Part shown: positions 26,642 to 35,142 of the stretch, in pieces | How the letters are laid out: each line of letters begins with the position of its first letter | How positions within the stretch are numbered: position 1 is the stretch's first letter | DNA from: Rummeliibacillus pycnus_A | GTDB lineage: Bacteria; Bacillota; Bacilli; Bacillales_A; Planococcaceae | Reading direction: 5' to 3' | DNA: 64,000 nt | Assembly: GCF_044359855.1 (NCBI RefSeq) | Contig: NZ_CP132291.1 | Span: 2,046,001-2,110,000, forward strand | Notes under the pieces: model-generated | The model's input: only the letters and a program-made list of their open reading frames with translations | Told to the model about the DNA's origin: nothing | Database searches by the model: none | Program-made: the position numbers and the translations under genes

Positions 26642-27169
26642 CTAAGCCTTCGCATCTTCTATAATCCAATCAACAGCGCTTAATAAGTCCGGGAAAACAG
26701 CATCTGCAAGCGGGTCACTCTTCCCTAAAAAAACTCCCTTTGTACCTGCCTTCTTCCCTGCAATAATATCTGTATCGGTATCTCCAACCATATAAGATTT
26801 AGATAAATCGATATCATATTTTTTACTTAGTTCTAATATTAATTTTGGTTTTGGCTTACGACATGCACAACCTGCTTTTGGCTTATGCGGGCAATAAGCC
26901 ACATCATGGATAATGGCGCCTTCTTTCTTTAATTCAGCAATCATGTGATCATGTATTTTATTGAGTTGCGATTCGTTCATAAATCCCAATCCAACACCAC
27001 CTTGATTTGTCACTACAAATATGTAGTCAAAGAAAGCGTTCAACTTTTTAATGGCTTCAGGAACACCTGATAAGAAGTACAGATCATTTGGTCTATTCAC
27101 AAATTTAACTCGATCCGTTAATACTTCATTTATTACTCCGTCACGATCTAAAAATACAGCTTTCTTCAT
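26642..27169 (-). CDS. HAD-IIIA phosphatase, GmhB-like
   Basis: A 175-residue HAD-superfamily hydrolase. Motif I is DRDG (D8, D10), motif II is VVTNQGG, motif III is CRKPKPKL and motif IV GDTDTDI. A zinc-loop C93-x-H95 ... C101-x-C103 is typical of GmhB and histidinol-phosphate phosphatases, with a short loop. Substrate could be heptose bisphosphate or another sugar or histidinol phosphate; no heptose or histidine genes are nearby, so I leave it unassigned. Confidence 0.85.
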   Translation of the reverse strand: MKKAVFLDRDGVINEVLTDRVKFVNRPNDLYFLSGVPEAIKKLNAFFDYIFVVTNQGGVGLGFMNESQLNKIHDHMIAELKKEGAIIHDVAYCPHKPKAGCACRKPKPKLILELSKKYDIDLSKSYMVGDTDTDIIAGKKAGTKGVFLGKSDPLADAVFPDLLSAVDWIIEDAKA

Positions 27170-27450
27170 TCACGTCACACCTTTATTAATAATTAGATTT
27201 AAATATTAATTTTCCTCGTTAGTTATTATTATTTCCAACTTCATTCGGACTTATCACGTTTGTATGAAAAGGCAATTTAACTAAATAATAACTAAAAGCG
27301 AGTCAACTGACTAGCTTCCATTGATTCTTCTCGAGTAATCTATTGAAGGTGAGAACTTCTAAAACAAGCTTGGGTGAAAGGAAAACAGGAAATACTGAAG
27401 ATTAATTTGATAAAATGTGATTATAAATAAGTAGTTGAAGGAAGAGAAAA

Positions 27451-28896
27451 ATGAGCCAATTACATACCCCATTATTTGAAGCATTAGAGAATTTCTATAA
27501 ACAAAACAAAGTTTCCTATCATGTTCCAGGTCATAAAAATGGACAAATATTTTTAGAAAAAGCGAAATTTTTATATGAACCTTTACTTTCAATTGATGCT
27601 ACGGAGTTGTCTGGACTAGACGACTTGCATGCTCCAGAAGGTCCTATACGGGATGCAGAGTCACTTCTAGCAGAGTTATATGGAGTAATGAACAGCTACT
27701 TCCTTGTAAATGGATCGACAGTAGGCAATCTGGCAATGATTTTAGCAGCATGTGGGGAAGGAGATACGGTTCTTGTTCAACGAAATTGTCACAAGTCTGT
27801 TCTTCATGGACTTATGTTAGCTAACGTAAAACCAGTTTTTTTAGCTCCTGGCTTTCATAAAGAGTGGGGCGTTGCTGGAGGCGTTGATTCTAAGATTGTG
27901 TTAGAGGCATTAGAATTATATCCCGATTCTAAGGCAATCATTTTGACATATCCCGATTATTATGGGCTTGCTCATGATTTAACGGATATAATAACATTCG
28001 CTCATAGAAAGAACATACCCGTTCTTGTAGATGAGGCACATGGAGCACATTTTAAGTTAAGTTCACCCTTTCCTAAGAGTTCACTTGATATGGGAGCAGA
28101 TGTAGTCATTCATTCCGCTCATAAAACGTTGCCTGCAATGACGATGGGCTCTTATCTGCATATAAACAGTTCATTAGTTGATGTGAATCGGGTTGAATTT
28201 TACTTACAAATGCTTCAATCAAGCAGCCCTTCCTATCCAATAATGGGCTCACTTGATTTGGCCCGAGCTTATTTATCTTCATACTCACAAGCCGACAAAG
28301 ATTCACTTATAAAGGAAATTTCTCAATTTAAAGTTGGGTTATCCTCAATTTCAGAAATTGAAGTATTGGAGCCCTCTGAAGATATATGGATAGATCCTTT
28401 AAAGATTAGTATCCGTTCTAAATGTGGTTTAAGCGGCTATGAGCTACAGGCACTGCTTGAGGAGAAAGGCATCTATTCCGAATTAGCAGATCCTCAAAAT
28501 GTTTTATTCGTATTACCTTTATTAAAAAAAGGAGAATTCTATCCATTTGATAAGACAATTACTCTGATTAAGTCTGCTGTAAAGAATCAAAAGGGAAAGC
28601 AAGATAAAGAATCTAATTATTATTGGTTAGAAACAGATAAAATTACAGCCTTATCCTTGTCTTACTCCAAGATGAAACAAACAAAGATAATGCAAGTTAC
28701 ATTTAACGAAGCAATTGGTAAGATTTCTGGTGAAATGGTTATACCCTATCCCCCAGGAATTCCTCTAATCATGTCTGGGGAGAAGATTACTGCAGAAAAA
28801 ATAGCTATATTAGAAAACTTATTATCCCTTCATTCCCGTTTTCATGGTGGAACAGCATTAGCTAATCGAGAGCTTGTTGTTTATGAAGAAAATTAA
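27451..28896 (+). CDS. Orn/Lys/Arg decarboxylase family protein (YaaO-like)
   Basis: A 481-residue PLP enzyme of the fold-I basic amino-acid decarboxylases. The N-terminal FYKQNKVSYHVPGHKNG, the cofactor Asp/His in VDEAHGAH (D194, H197) and the Schiff-base lysine K225 in SAHKTLPAMTMGS are visible, followed by the C-terminal YPPGIPL motif. It lacks the N-terminal wing domain of inducible proteobacterial enzymes, as in B. subtilis SpeA/YaaO. The substrate (Arg, Lys or Orn) cannot be fixed from sequence. GGAAG precedes the ATG. Confidence 0.87.
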   Translation: MSQLHTPLFEALENFYKQNKVSYHVPGHKNGQIFLEKAKFLYEPLLSIDATELSGLDDLHAPEGPIRDAESLLAELYGVMNSYFLVNGSTVGNLAMILAACGEGDTVLVQRNCHKSVLHGLMLANVKPVFLAPGFHKEWGVAGGVDSKIVLEALELYPDSKAIILTYPDYYGLAHDLTDIITFAHRKNIPVLVDEAHGAHFKLSSPFPKSSLDMGADVVIHSAHKTLPAMTMGSYLHINSSLVDVNRVEFYLQMLQSSSPSYPIMGSLDLARAYLSSYSQADKDSLIKEISQFKVGLSSISEIEVLEPSEDIWIDPLKISIRSKCGLSGYELQALLEEKGIYSELADPQNVLFVLPLLKKGEFYPFDKTITLIKSAVKNQKGKQDKESNYYWLETDKITALSLSYSKMKQTKIMQVTFNEAIGKISGEMVIPYPPGIPLIMSGEKITAEKIAILENLLSLHSRFHGGTALANRELVVYEEN

Positions 28897-28954
28897 TTCC
28901 ATTATAAAGTGAAACTTCCATCAGTGGGGGTTCTTCATCCTACTGAAAAAAGAA

Positions 28955-29114
28955 CTCAGTTTAATTTCGCCACGTCCTGTGGCAACAACTGAGTGTCCAA
29001 CATCCTGTTGGACCGAACCAATCGGGCTGTTATGGGCTGTTATCCCCCCACCTATCTTCTTTGCTTCTCTCTCAATCTTGAGGTGGGGAGATTACTGCCC
29101 GTTAATGCGGGATA
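28955..29114. repeat. Dispersed repeat related to copy D
   Basis: Contains CGCCACGTCCTGTGGCAAC, the reverse complement of 19 bases within the repeat at 16300-16754, followed by another small dyad (GTCCAACATCCTGTTGGAC) and a CCCCACCT/AGGTGGGG hairpin. GC-richer than its surroundings and non-coding. Confidence 0.75.
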
Positions 29115-29122
29115 AAAAACAC

Positions 29123-29160
29123 AAAGTCCCTAATCTTCAGAAATGAAGACTAGGGACTTT
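29123..29160 (-). terminator. Strong terminator after the 28-residue peptide ORF
   Basis: AAAGTCCCTA (29123-29132) pairs with TAGGGACTTT (29151-29160), with an inner TCTTCA/TGAAGA stem. On the minus strand it is followed by GTTTTTTAT, 20 bases beyond the peptide stop. Confidence 0.88.
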
Positions 29161-29179
29161 ATCGTGCTGTCACCATTAA

Positions 29180-29266
29180 CTATTTTAAGTTACCAGGTAC
29201 AGATTTCATGATTCGTCCAGATTTTACTTTTTGAACTGGAGATGCTGCAGGACTAAGAACGCGCAT
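29180..29266 (-). CDS. 28-residue peptide, candidate substrate of the adjacent radical SAM enzyme
   Basis: An ATG behind AAAGGGGGTGAG opens a 28-codon frame ending TAG. It begins MRVLSPAASPVQKV and ends KSVPGNLK; it has three prolines, six basic residues, no acidic residues, no cysteine and no aromatic residue. It lies 120 bases downstream of a radical SAM/SPASM gene on the same strand and just before a strong terminator. I infer a RiPP-like precursor. Absence of Cys argues against a thioether product; epimerisation, C-C or C-O crosslinking or backbone splicing would be possible in principle. A preceding ATG four bases upstream gives only five codons. Confidence 0.6.
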   Translation of the reverse strand: MRVLSPAASPVQKVKSGRIMKSVPGNLK

Positions 29267-29386
29267 TCATCTCACCCCCTTTCTTTCCAATTTACTAATT
29301 TAAAGCTGAAATAAACAACAGCTATATATAATACTAGCACTAATACTATTATTTAGAGAAGCTCTCTACTACTTCATAGAGTCTTA

Positions 29387-30727
29387 TTATACTTCTTCTT
29401 TTTGTAAGCTATTTCTCCAAACAAGATTTAAAACTTTTTTAATATTTTTCTTTTCAGATGGACAAGGTCTTTCTCCAGATACCACGCGATACCATGGGCA
29501 ATGATTCCCTTGACATGCAGGACGGTAGAAGCATGATTGGCAAACAGAGTCTGTTTCTTCTCCAGACATTACCCAAGAGGCGATTTTATCATAATCGAGA
29601 TCCATTGTACCATCAGCATTGATATGGCCAACTTTATTTACTTCTTCATCTAAAACAGTTGTACATTTGTATAACTGACCATCTGAGCCAATTACCATAG
29701 CATTAGGCTTAGCCGCATAGCAAACTGATGCAGTTGGCATCATAGAACCAGTGACCATATTACTCATGCTAATTCCTTTATCCATAGCTGTCTCTGTAAA
29801 TTCCCAGATCTTTTTATTGGCTGTAATGTGGGTACATGTAGGGATTTCATCATTATGTTCCCCACCCCATCTACCAACAGGACGGAAGAATACACCAAAG
29901 CGTTTATCATCAGCAAAGTGTTCTTTTAAGAACTCAATCAATTCGCCAGTTTCTTCTAAATTGTCTTCATCGAAGTTGACACGAATGGTCATATCGAACT
30001 GACCAGTACTTTCTTTCACAGCTTTTAGATTTTCGATAATTCGTTCAAATGTTCCTTGACCGCCTGCCATATGTCTACGACTGTCATGTACTGCTTGCAC
30101 ACCGTCAATTGTCACCATATATTGACGTACTTCCCAAGATAATAATTTTTCTAAAACTTCTCTTGTTAAGAAGAATCCATTTGTTACGATGTCAGCTGAA
30201 TAATCGATTTTATTTTCTTTTGCTTCTGCCATAAATGAATTAGACAATTCTTCGATAATTCCTAATTCAAGTAGTGGCTCACCGCCGAACCAGCTAATAT
30301 GTAAATTATTTAGAGTGTTAGCTTGTTCTTTTACTAATGCTTTTACACCGCTTTTTGTATCGTCTGTCATTTTGCCACGTGCAAATGTTTCATAACAATA
30401 CGTACAACGGAAATTACATTGCTCTGTTGTCATAAGAATAAGGTGCAACATATCTGTACGGTGCATAGATTGGTGCAGATATTCTGCTCTTTTCATCTCA
30501 TCTACATTTCCAGGAACAATAAACCCATTATCAAATAAAGCTTTTTTTACATCACTATCTAAAGCAGCTGCCCCCGTTCTTTTTAAAGAACCCATGACTT
30601 CTGCTTTTTCTTCTTCTGAAAAATCAACAATGGCACCTGTATAACTATTGTATAAAATGACGCCGCCATCATCCGTTTTAGATAAGGCGTTAAACTTTGA
30701 TGGAACATAATTATTTTTATTCTCCAA
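29387..30727 (-). CDS. Radical SAM/SPASM peptide maturase
   Basis: A 446-residue enzyme. Residues 1-95 form an N-terminal peptide-recognition-like region. The radical SAM motif is C104-NFR-C108-TY-C111. The SPASM domain supplies seven further cysteines near 336, 355, 396, 399, 405, 410 and 422, enough for two auxiliary iron-sulfur clusters, as in sactipeptide, ranthipeptide and related maturases. Start is TTG behind GGGAGG at slightly long spacing. No exporter, protease or immunity gene is adjacent. The downstream 28-residue ORF is the only candidate substrate nearby. The exact reaction cannot be predicted; anaerobic sulfatase maturation is less likely because no sulfatase is present. Confidence 0.9.
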   Translation of the reverse strand: MENKNNYVPSKFNALSKTDDGGVILYNSYTGAIVDFSEEEKAEVMGSLKRTGAAALDSDVKKALFDNGFIVPGNVDEMKRAEYLHQSMHRTDMLHLILMTTEQCNFRCTYCYETFARGKMTDDTKSGVKALVKEQANTLNNLHISWFGGEPLLELGIIEELSNSFMAEAKENKIDYSADIVTNGFFLTREVLEKLLSWEVRQYMVTIDGVQAVHDSRRHMAGGQGTFERIIENLKAVKESTGQFDMTIRVNFDEDNLEETGELIEFLKEHFADDKRFGVFFRPVGRWGGEHNDEIPTCTHITANKKIWEFTETAMDKGISMSNMVTGSMMPTASVCYAAKPNAMVIGSDGQLYKCTTVLDEEVNKVGHINADGTMDLDYDKIASWVMSGEETDSVCQSCFYRPACQGNHCPWYRVVSGERPCPSEKKNIKKVLNLVWRNSLQKEEV

Positions 30728-31249
30728 AATTCATAAACCTCCCTTTTAACTCATTTCTATTCTTTTATTTTCATTTCTATTCCCAACAATCATCATATTA
30801 TATTTCTTCTAAAAAAATATCAATATAGCAATCTTAAAACGTTCAATTTTGAAATTGTAACTGATTTCTAGTTGTATTTAATAAAAATGAACAGTATATG
30901 TAGAAACGACTCCTAAAAATAGTTGAACCAATTAATAATACCATAATCTAAAAATAAATCGCAAGGTCACATGGTTTTGTGATACATAACACAAAGAACC
31001 TTTTTATAAAACATTAGAATTTATACCTGAGGCTTTGTCGATAAATATATATAATATAGAAAACAGTTGCAAAAACTTAAGGCTTTTACTACCAGTTTGT
31101 TTCGTTTTTATTAAAATTCCATCTTGGATTCAACCATTGCTCCAGCTAAATCATCGATTAATCTCGCCTTCTTGTATTTAACTCTATTACACTCCATAAT
31201 CATCCATTTAATAGATAATTCAATATCCCTGAAACTTTCACTTAAATCA
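30728..31249. other. AT-rich gap between the maturase and dapA promoter
   Basis: Nothing firm is seen. A leftward frame of about 77 codons at its right end runs antisense into the dapA promoter and riboswitch and lacks a ribosome binding site, so it is not called. Confidence 0.4.
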
Positions 31250-31278
31250 TTGCAATTCTCTAAAAAAAATGGTATTAT
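31250..31278 (+). promoter_or_regulatory. Sigma-A promoter of dapA
   Basis: TTGCAA (31250-31255) and TATTAT (31273-31278) are separated by 17 bases and lie about 45 bases before the lysine riboswitch, so the aptamer would be near the transcript 5' end. Confidence 0.75.
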
Positions 31279-31323
31279 TAAATTAATTAAATATTCACTT
31301 ATTTCAATTTTTATTTGAAGTAA

Positions 31324-31550
31324 GGATAGAGGAGCAAAAACCATCAGTACACAATTAGAGGATAATGAGGTCCGTTGATAATTGTGAAAAGGGGGATTTG
31401 CCGAAGTGGAGAGAATCTCATTTTCTCGAAGCTGGTTCTGTTGTTGAATAAATACAGAACTGTCATGTAGGAAACTATATGGAGGGCTATCATACGCACA
31501 GAAATGATACTGTTTCTACTGCAACAACGTAGCCTCGTTGTTGCTTTTTT
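31324..31550 (+). ncRNA. Lysine riboswitch (L box) with attenuator terminator
   Basis: The 5' GATAGAGGAGC (from 31325) can pair with the 3' GGGCTATC (to 31491) as P1. Conserved blocks include GTGAAAAGGGGGATTTGCCGAAG, the TTGAATAAATACAGAACTGTCA arm and TGGAGGGCTATC, matching the B. subtilis lysC leader. A terminator GCAACAACG/CGTTGTTGC with T6 lies at 31521-31550, so lysine binding should stop transcription before dapA. Confidence 0.92.
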
Positions 31551-31620
31551 GCGTTATCTTACTAATTGCCCTTCTCCCTCTATTTTATTTATATAAAATA
31601 ATTAAGGATGTGGAGAAGTA

Positions 31621-32514
31621 ATGAATCTTGGACAAATTTTGACTGCTATGGTGACACCATTTGATCAGAATGGAGAAATTGATTTTCCAGCTACAAAAAA
31701 CTTAATAAATTATTTAATCGCTAACGGAACAGACGGTATCGTAGTTGCTGGAACAACTGGGGAATCCCCTACGTTAGCAACAGAAGAAAAAGTAGAATTA
31801 TTTAAATTTGTAGTAGAAGTTGTGGATGGAAGAGTTCCTGTTGTTGCAGGTACTGGATCTAATAATACAAAAGCTTCAATCGAATTGACAAAACTAGCAG
31901 AAAACGCTGGAGTAGATGCAATTATGCTTGTCGTTCCTTACTATAACAAACCATCTCAAGAAGGACTATACCAACACTTCAAAACAATTGCTGAAGCAAC
32001 AACACTTCCAATTGTACTTTACAATATACCAGGTCGAAGCGTAATCAACATGTCTGTAGAAACCATCGTTCGTCTTGCACAAATTCCGAACATCACTGCT
32101 ATTAAAGACGCAAGCGGTAATTTAGATGCTATGGCTAAAACGATTAGCCAAACACCTGAGAATTTTTCAGTATACACTGGTGAAGATAATTTAACATTAC
32201 CTGCATTATCAATTGGTGCTACTGGAGTAATCTCCGTTGCATCCCACATTATTGGGAACGAAATGCAAGCAATGATTGCGAAATTTAAAAATGGCAACAC
32301 GCAAGAAGCTGCTCAAGATCATCGCCGATTACTTCCAATTTTCAATGGACTATTCGCTGCACCAAACCCATCACCTGTCAAAGCAGCATTAAATCTAAAA
32401 GGTATTCCTGTCGGTGGTGTTCGCTTACCGATTATTCCTTTAAACGATAAAGAAATAAATGAATTACAAGAAGTATTGCAAGTAGTAAATGAAAAAAAAG
32501 AAGTTGTTTTATAA
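31621..32514 (+). CDS. dapA: 4-hydroxy-tetrahydrodipicolinate synthase
   Basis: A 297-residue DapA of normal length. It condenses pyruvate with aspartate semialdehyde, the entry step to diaminopimelate, lysine and, in spore formers, dipicolinate. Visible residues are GTTGESPT (44-51), Y134 and R139 in VLYNIPGRS, and the Schiff-base lysine K162 in AIKDASGN. It is a stand-alone gene controlled by a lysine riboswitch and followed by a strong terminator, unlike the dapG-dapA pairing of B. subtilis. Confidence 0.96.
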   Translation: MNLGQILTAMVTPFDQNGEIDFPATKNLINYLIANGTDGIVVAGTTGESPTLATEEKVELFKFVVEVVDGRVPVVAGTGSNNTKASIELTKLAENAGVDAIMLVVPYYNKPSQEGLYQHFKTIAEATTLPIVLYNIPGRSVINMSVETIVRLAQIPNITAIKDASGNLDAMAKTISQTPENFSVYTGEDNLTLPALSIGATGVISVASHIIGNEMQAMIAKFKNGNTQEAAQDHRRLLPIFNGLFAAPNPSPVKAALNLKGIPVGGVRLPIIPLNDKEINELQEVLQVVNEKKEVVL

Positions 32515-32556
32515 AAATTCTATTGAATCATCTACTCGATAAATACATTTCTATAG

Positions 32557-32600
32557 AAAATCCCCGTGCATTTATCATTACTGCACGGGGATTTTTCTCT
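32557..32600 (+). terminator. Terminator after dapA
   Basis: A 14-base perfect stem AAAATCCCCGTGCA/TGCACGGGGATTTT followed by T residues. Confidence 0.92.
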
Positions 32601-32619
32601 TCCTCTTTCATCACGCCAA

Positions 32620-32648
32620 AATATAAATAACCCAGTCCTTAGACTGGG
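32620..32648 (-). terminator. Terminator after the chemoreceptor gene
   Basis: CCCAGTC (32631-32637) pairs with GACTGGG (32642-32648); the minus-strand reading continues into TTATTTATATTTT. Confidence 0.7.
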
Positions 32649-32720
32649 CATCATTATATCATTATCTTACATCATCAAGAGTTTTTACCACTACGTGAAC
32701 GATTAGTCGACACAATTAAA

Positions 32721-34376
32721 TTATACTTTAAAATTACTTAGGATATTTTCCAATTCCTTCGCTAAATTATTTAAAGCAATAGCCTCATCTGAAACATTAT
32801 CCATAGATGCTTGTTGCTCCTCTGTAACAGCTGAAATATGTTGCATAGTTCCGGCAAATTGTCCTGAAATTGAGGATATTTCCTCCATACGATTAACCAT
32901 ATTTTTAGTTTTTATACTAACGTCAGCTACAATAGAAGAAACATCATTTGTTTCATGCGTGGAATTCCTAACAGCATTTACAATATCTTTGAATGACTCT
33001 TCTGTTTGATTTACCATAATAATTCCTTCTTTTAATACCTCTAATCCTTGATTCATCGATAGAGCAACTTCATCTGTTTCTTTTCTTATCTTATCGGTTA
33101 TTTCTTTTATTTGCATGACTGCTTGCTCTGACTGATCTGATAGTTTTCTGACCTCTTGTGCAACAACAGCGAATCCCTTTCCATGTTCACCTGCACGTGC
33201 CGCTTCAATCGTTGCATTTAATGATAGAAGATTAGTTAAGGTAGATATTTCACTTATTAAATTTAGAATTTGATCGATATCCTTTGATTTTAACTGTAAT
33301 GATTCAAGCATTGCTGCTGTGTTTTCAACGGTTCTTTCAACTAAAGATATTTGTTCAACTGTATTATTAACTAGTTTATTTCCTGAATCTGCTATTCCTA
33401 GAGCCTTATTCACTGAATTTTCGACACTATGAATGCATTGGCCAGCATCATTCATTCCAATCGAGATATCAGAAACCTGTCTTGAAGCTAGTGTAGCAGA
33501 TTCTACTTGCACTTCTGTTCCACCCGCTACTTCTTCAATTGCCATTGATATTTGTTCTATAGCCTGTCTAGATTCTGAAGATGTTATTTTTAGTCTGTCA
33601 GATGATTGAGTTACCTGCTTCGCACTCAATTCTAAATGAGTCATTAAAGATTGAAGACGATCTACCATCTGGTTAAAACCAACAGATAATGAATAGATTT
33701 CCTTACTAGATTGACCAATTTTTATTCTTGTTTGAAAATCACCTTCAGAAACTTTATCCATTAATTTTTTTAAAGAATGAACTGGTTTGGTCACTTTACT
33801 AATCATAATAAATCCTATTATGCTTGCTATTAAGACCGTAAGAAAAGTAATACCAATCAGTATATTCCGATAATTGTATACAGGTTTTAAATACTCTTCG
33901 TCGTTTAATGCAATTACATATACCGATTCATCTAGTTCCATTTGAAAAGCCAGAGCATAAGTTACCCCGTTATAATGTACAATTCCATTCTTTTGTTGGT
34001 AAAGTTTTTTGATGAATTCATTTGAAATTTTCGGGATATTGTTCTTGAATTCATTAAATGGCTCTACCTTCCCTTCCTTTGCTATCTTAAATTGCATCGG
34101 TGTTAATTCTGATGATTTAAAGCTATTTCTAGTTTGAGTTAATGCATAAGATAATTTATGATCAAACTGTTCTTTGGTAGTCGTAGATTTTAACATTGTG
34201 ATTTTTTGATTAATAACTTCGGCAGAAGAAAGCATTTGCTGTTCAACAGAATGAATAATTACTTTCTTATTTTTATCATAACTTACATATGCAATAATGG
34301 CAGAGGATAAAATAATAATTAAAATAATTGGAGCCATCAACATTGTTCGAAAGCTTACATTATGTTTTCTCGACAT
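32721..34376 (-). CDS. Methyl-accepting chemotaxis protein
   Basis: A 551-residue transmembrane chemoreceptor. Membrane helices lie near residues 12-31 and 170-193, bracketing an extracytoplasmic sensor region of about 135 residues that looks like a single helical/Cache-type domain. A HAMP domain follows, then the coiled-coil signalling domain with the hairpin tip around LLSLNATIEAARAGEHGKGFAVVAQEVRKLSDQ. The ligand is unknown. It stands alone between dapA and a repeat region. Confidence 0.93.
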   Translation of the reverse strand: MSRKHNVSFRTMLMAPIILIIILSSAIIAYVSYDKNKKVIIHSVEQQMLSSAEVINQKITMLKSTTTKEQFDHKLSYALTQTRNSFKSSELTPMQFKIAKEGKVEPFNEFKNNIPKISNEFIKKLYQQKNGIVHYNGVTYALAFQMELDESVYVIALNDEEYLKPVYNYRNILIGITFLTVLIASIIGFIMISKVTKPVHSLKKLMDKVSEGDFQTRIKIGQSSKEIYSLSVGFNQMVDRLQSLMTHLELSAKQVTQSSDRLKITSSESRQAIEQISMAIEEVAGGTEVQVESATLASRQVSDISIGMNDAGQCIHSVENSVNKALGIADSGNKLVNNTVEQISLVERTVENTAAMLESLQLKSKDIDQILNLISEISTLTNLLSLNATIEAARAGEHGKGFAVVAQEVRKLSDQSEQAVMQIKEITDKIRKETDEVALSMNQGLEVLKEGIIMVNQTEESFKDIVNAVRNSTHETNDVSSIVADVSIKTKNMVNRMEEISSISGQFAGTMQHISAVTEEQQASMDNVSDEAIALNNLAKELENILSNFKV

Positions 34377-34474
34377 GGATTCAATTCCCTCTTTTATTAG
34401 TCAATTTCATTTCTTTTAATAAATCATTTCATTATTAAATATCCCTAGTTACTAAAGATCAAACGGAAAAGTAT

Positions 34475-34947
34475 TTGAGTCAATTTCATAAATGCTTTTC
34501 TAGTTAAAAAAACGAATATCTTCTTAAGCTGAAAAAGTGTAGTAATACAAATATTTATAGTATATATCTGCTATTGAATGAAGTGGAATTAGCTCCGCTT
34601 TCCGTGGGCGAACTGACGAGCCTCCTCGCTGCACTCCGGGGTCTCGTCTAGCTCGTTTTCCCACAGGAGTCTCCGCTAATTCCACTTCAACGAAGATAGC
34701 TATACTAGATTTTTATCATAAATTTACATCTATTTTTACTTTTTCAATGCCCTCCTCACTTTCCCGCAGGACTATGAATAGACCTCTCTGAATTAACATC
34801 GCAAGAAGGAAATACGAATGCATTGCATTTTCGAGGACTCGCCATCTTCCGCTTCATAGACAATGTTTTAATAGATATGCATATAACAATTGCCCATTCA
34901 ATGTTCTTGTTTTTTATTAAATCTTTGAATTATGAAATTGATTCATT
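34475..34947. repeat. Dispersed palindromic repeat (copy B/E outer element), interrupted
   Basis: Left end GAGTCAATTTCATAAATGC and right end AATTATGAAATTGATTCATTT are inverted copies and match the ends of the elements at 16300-16754 and 45963-46268. The right half keeps the CGAGGACTCGCCATCTTCCGCTTCATAGACAATG segment. A second repeat (34530-34746) interrupts it. Confidence 0.82.
34530..34746. repeat. Inner palindromic repeat (copy B), nested
   Basis: Arms TGAAAAAGTGTAG-TAATACAAATATTTATAG (left) and ATCTATTTTTACTTTTTCA (right) are inverted, as are the inner GAAGTGGAATTAGC and GCTAATTCCACTTC. It shares arms and core with copy A (21928-22157). Its position inside the outer element suggests a nested insertion or recombination. 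Confidence 0.82.
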
Positions 34948-35142
34948 TAGGAAATGATTCAATTTTAAAAATTTATTAAAACCTCTTACTCATTACTCAT
35001 CTTGAAAACTTTTATATGTAATTTTAAATGTTTCAAATACCTACATTAAATGTAGACTTAAAATTAGACTACTTTACAACCGAAGAATTCGGGAGTATAG
35101 CAGTCTAGTATAAGTGTGTTTTATATTTGTATCTTTTGTTAA

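Noticed and set aside
28955..29160. CRISPR-like array of short dyads near 29 kb
   Set aside because: The dyads differ in sequence and spacing, and the region is explained by a dispersed repeat followed by a terminator.
31111..31344. A 77-codon leftward frame upstream of dapA
   Set aside because: It runs antisense through the dapA promoter and the 5' part of the lysine riboswitch, has no ribosome binding site, and both overlapped elements are well supported.
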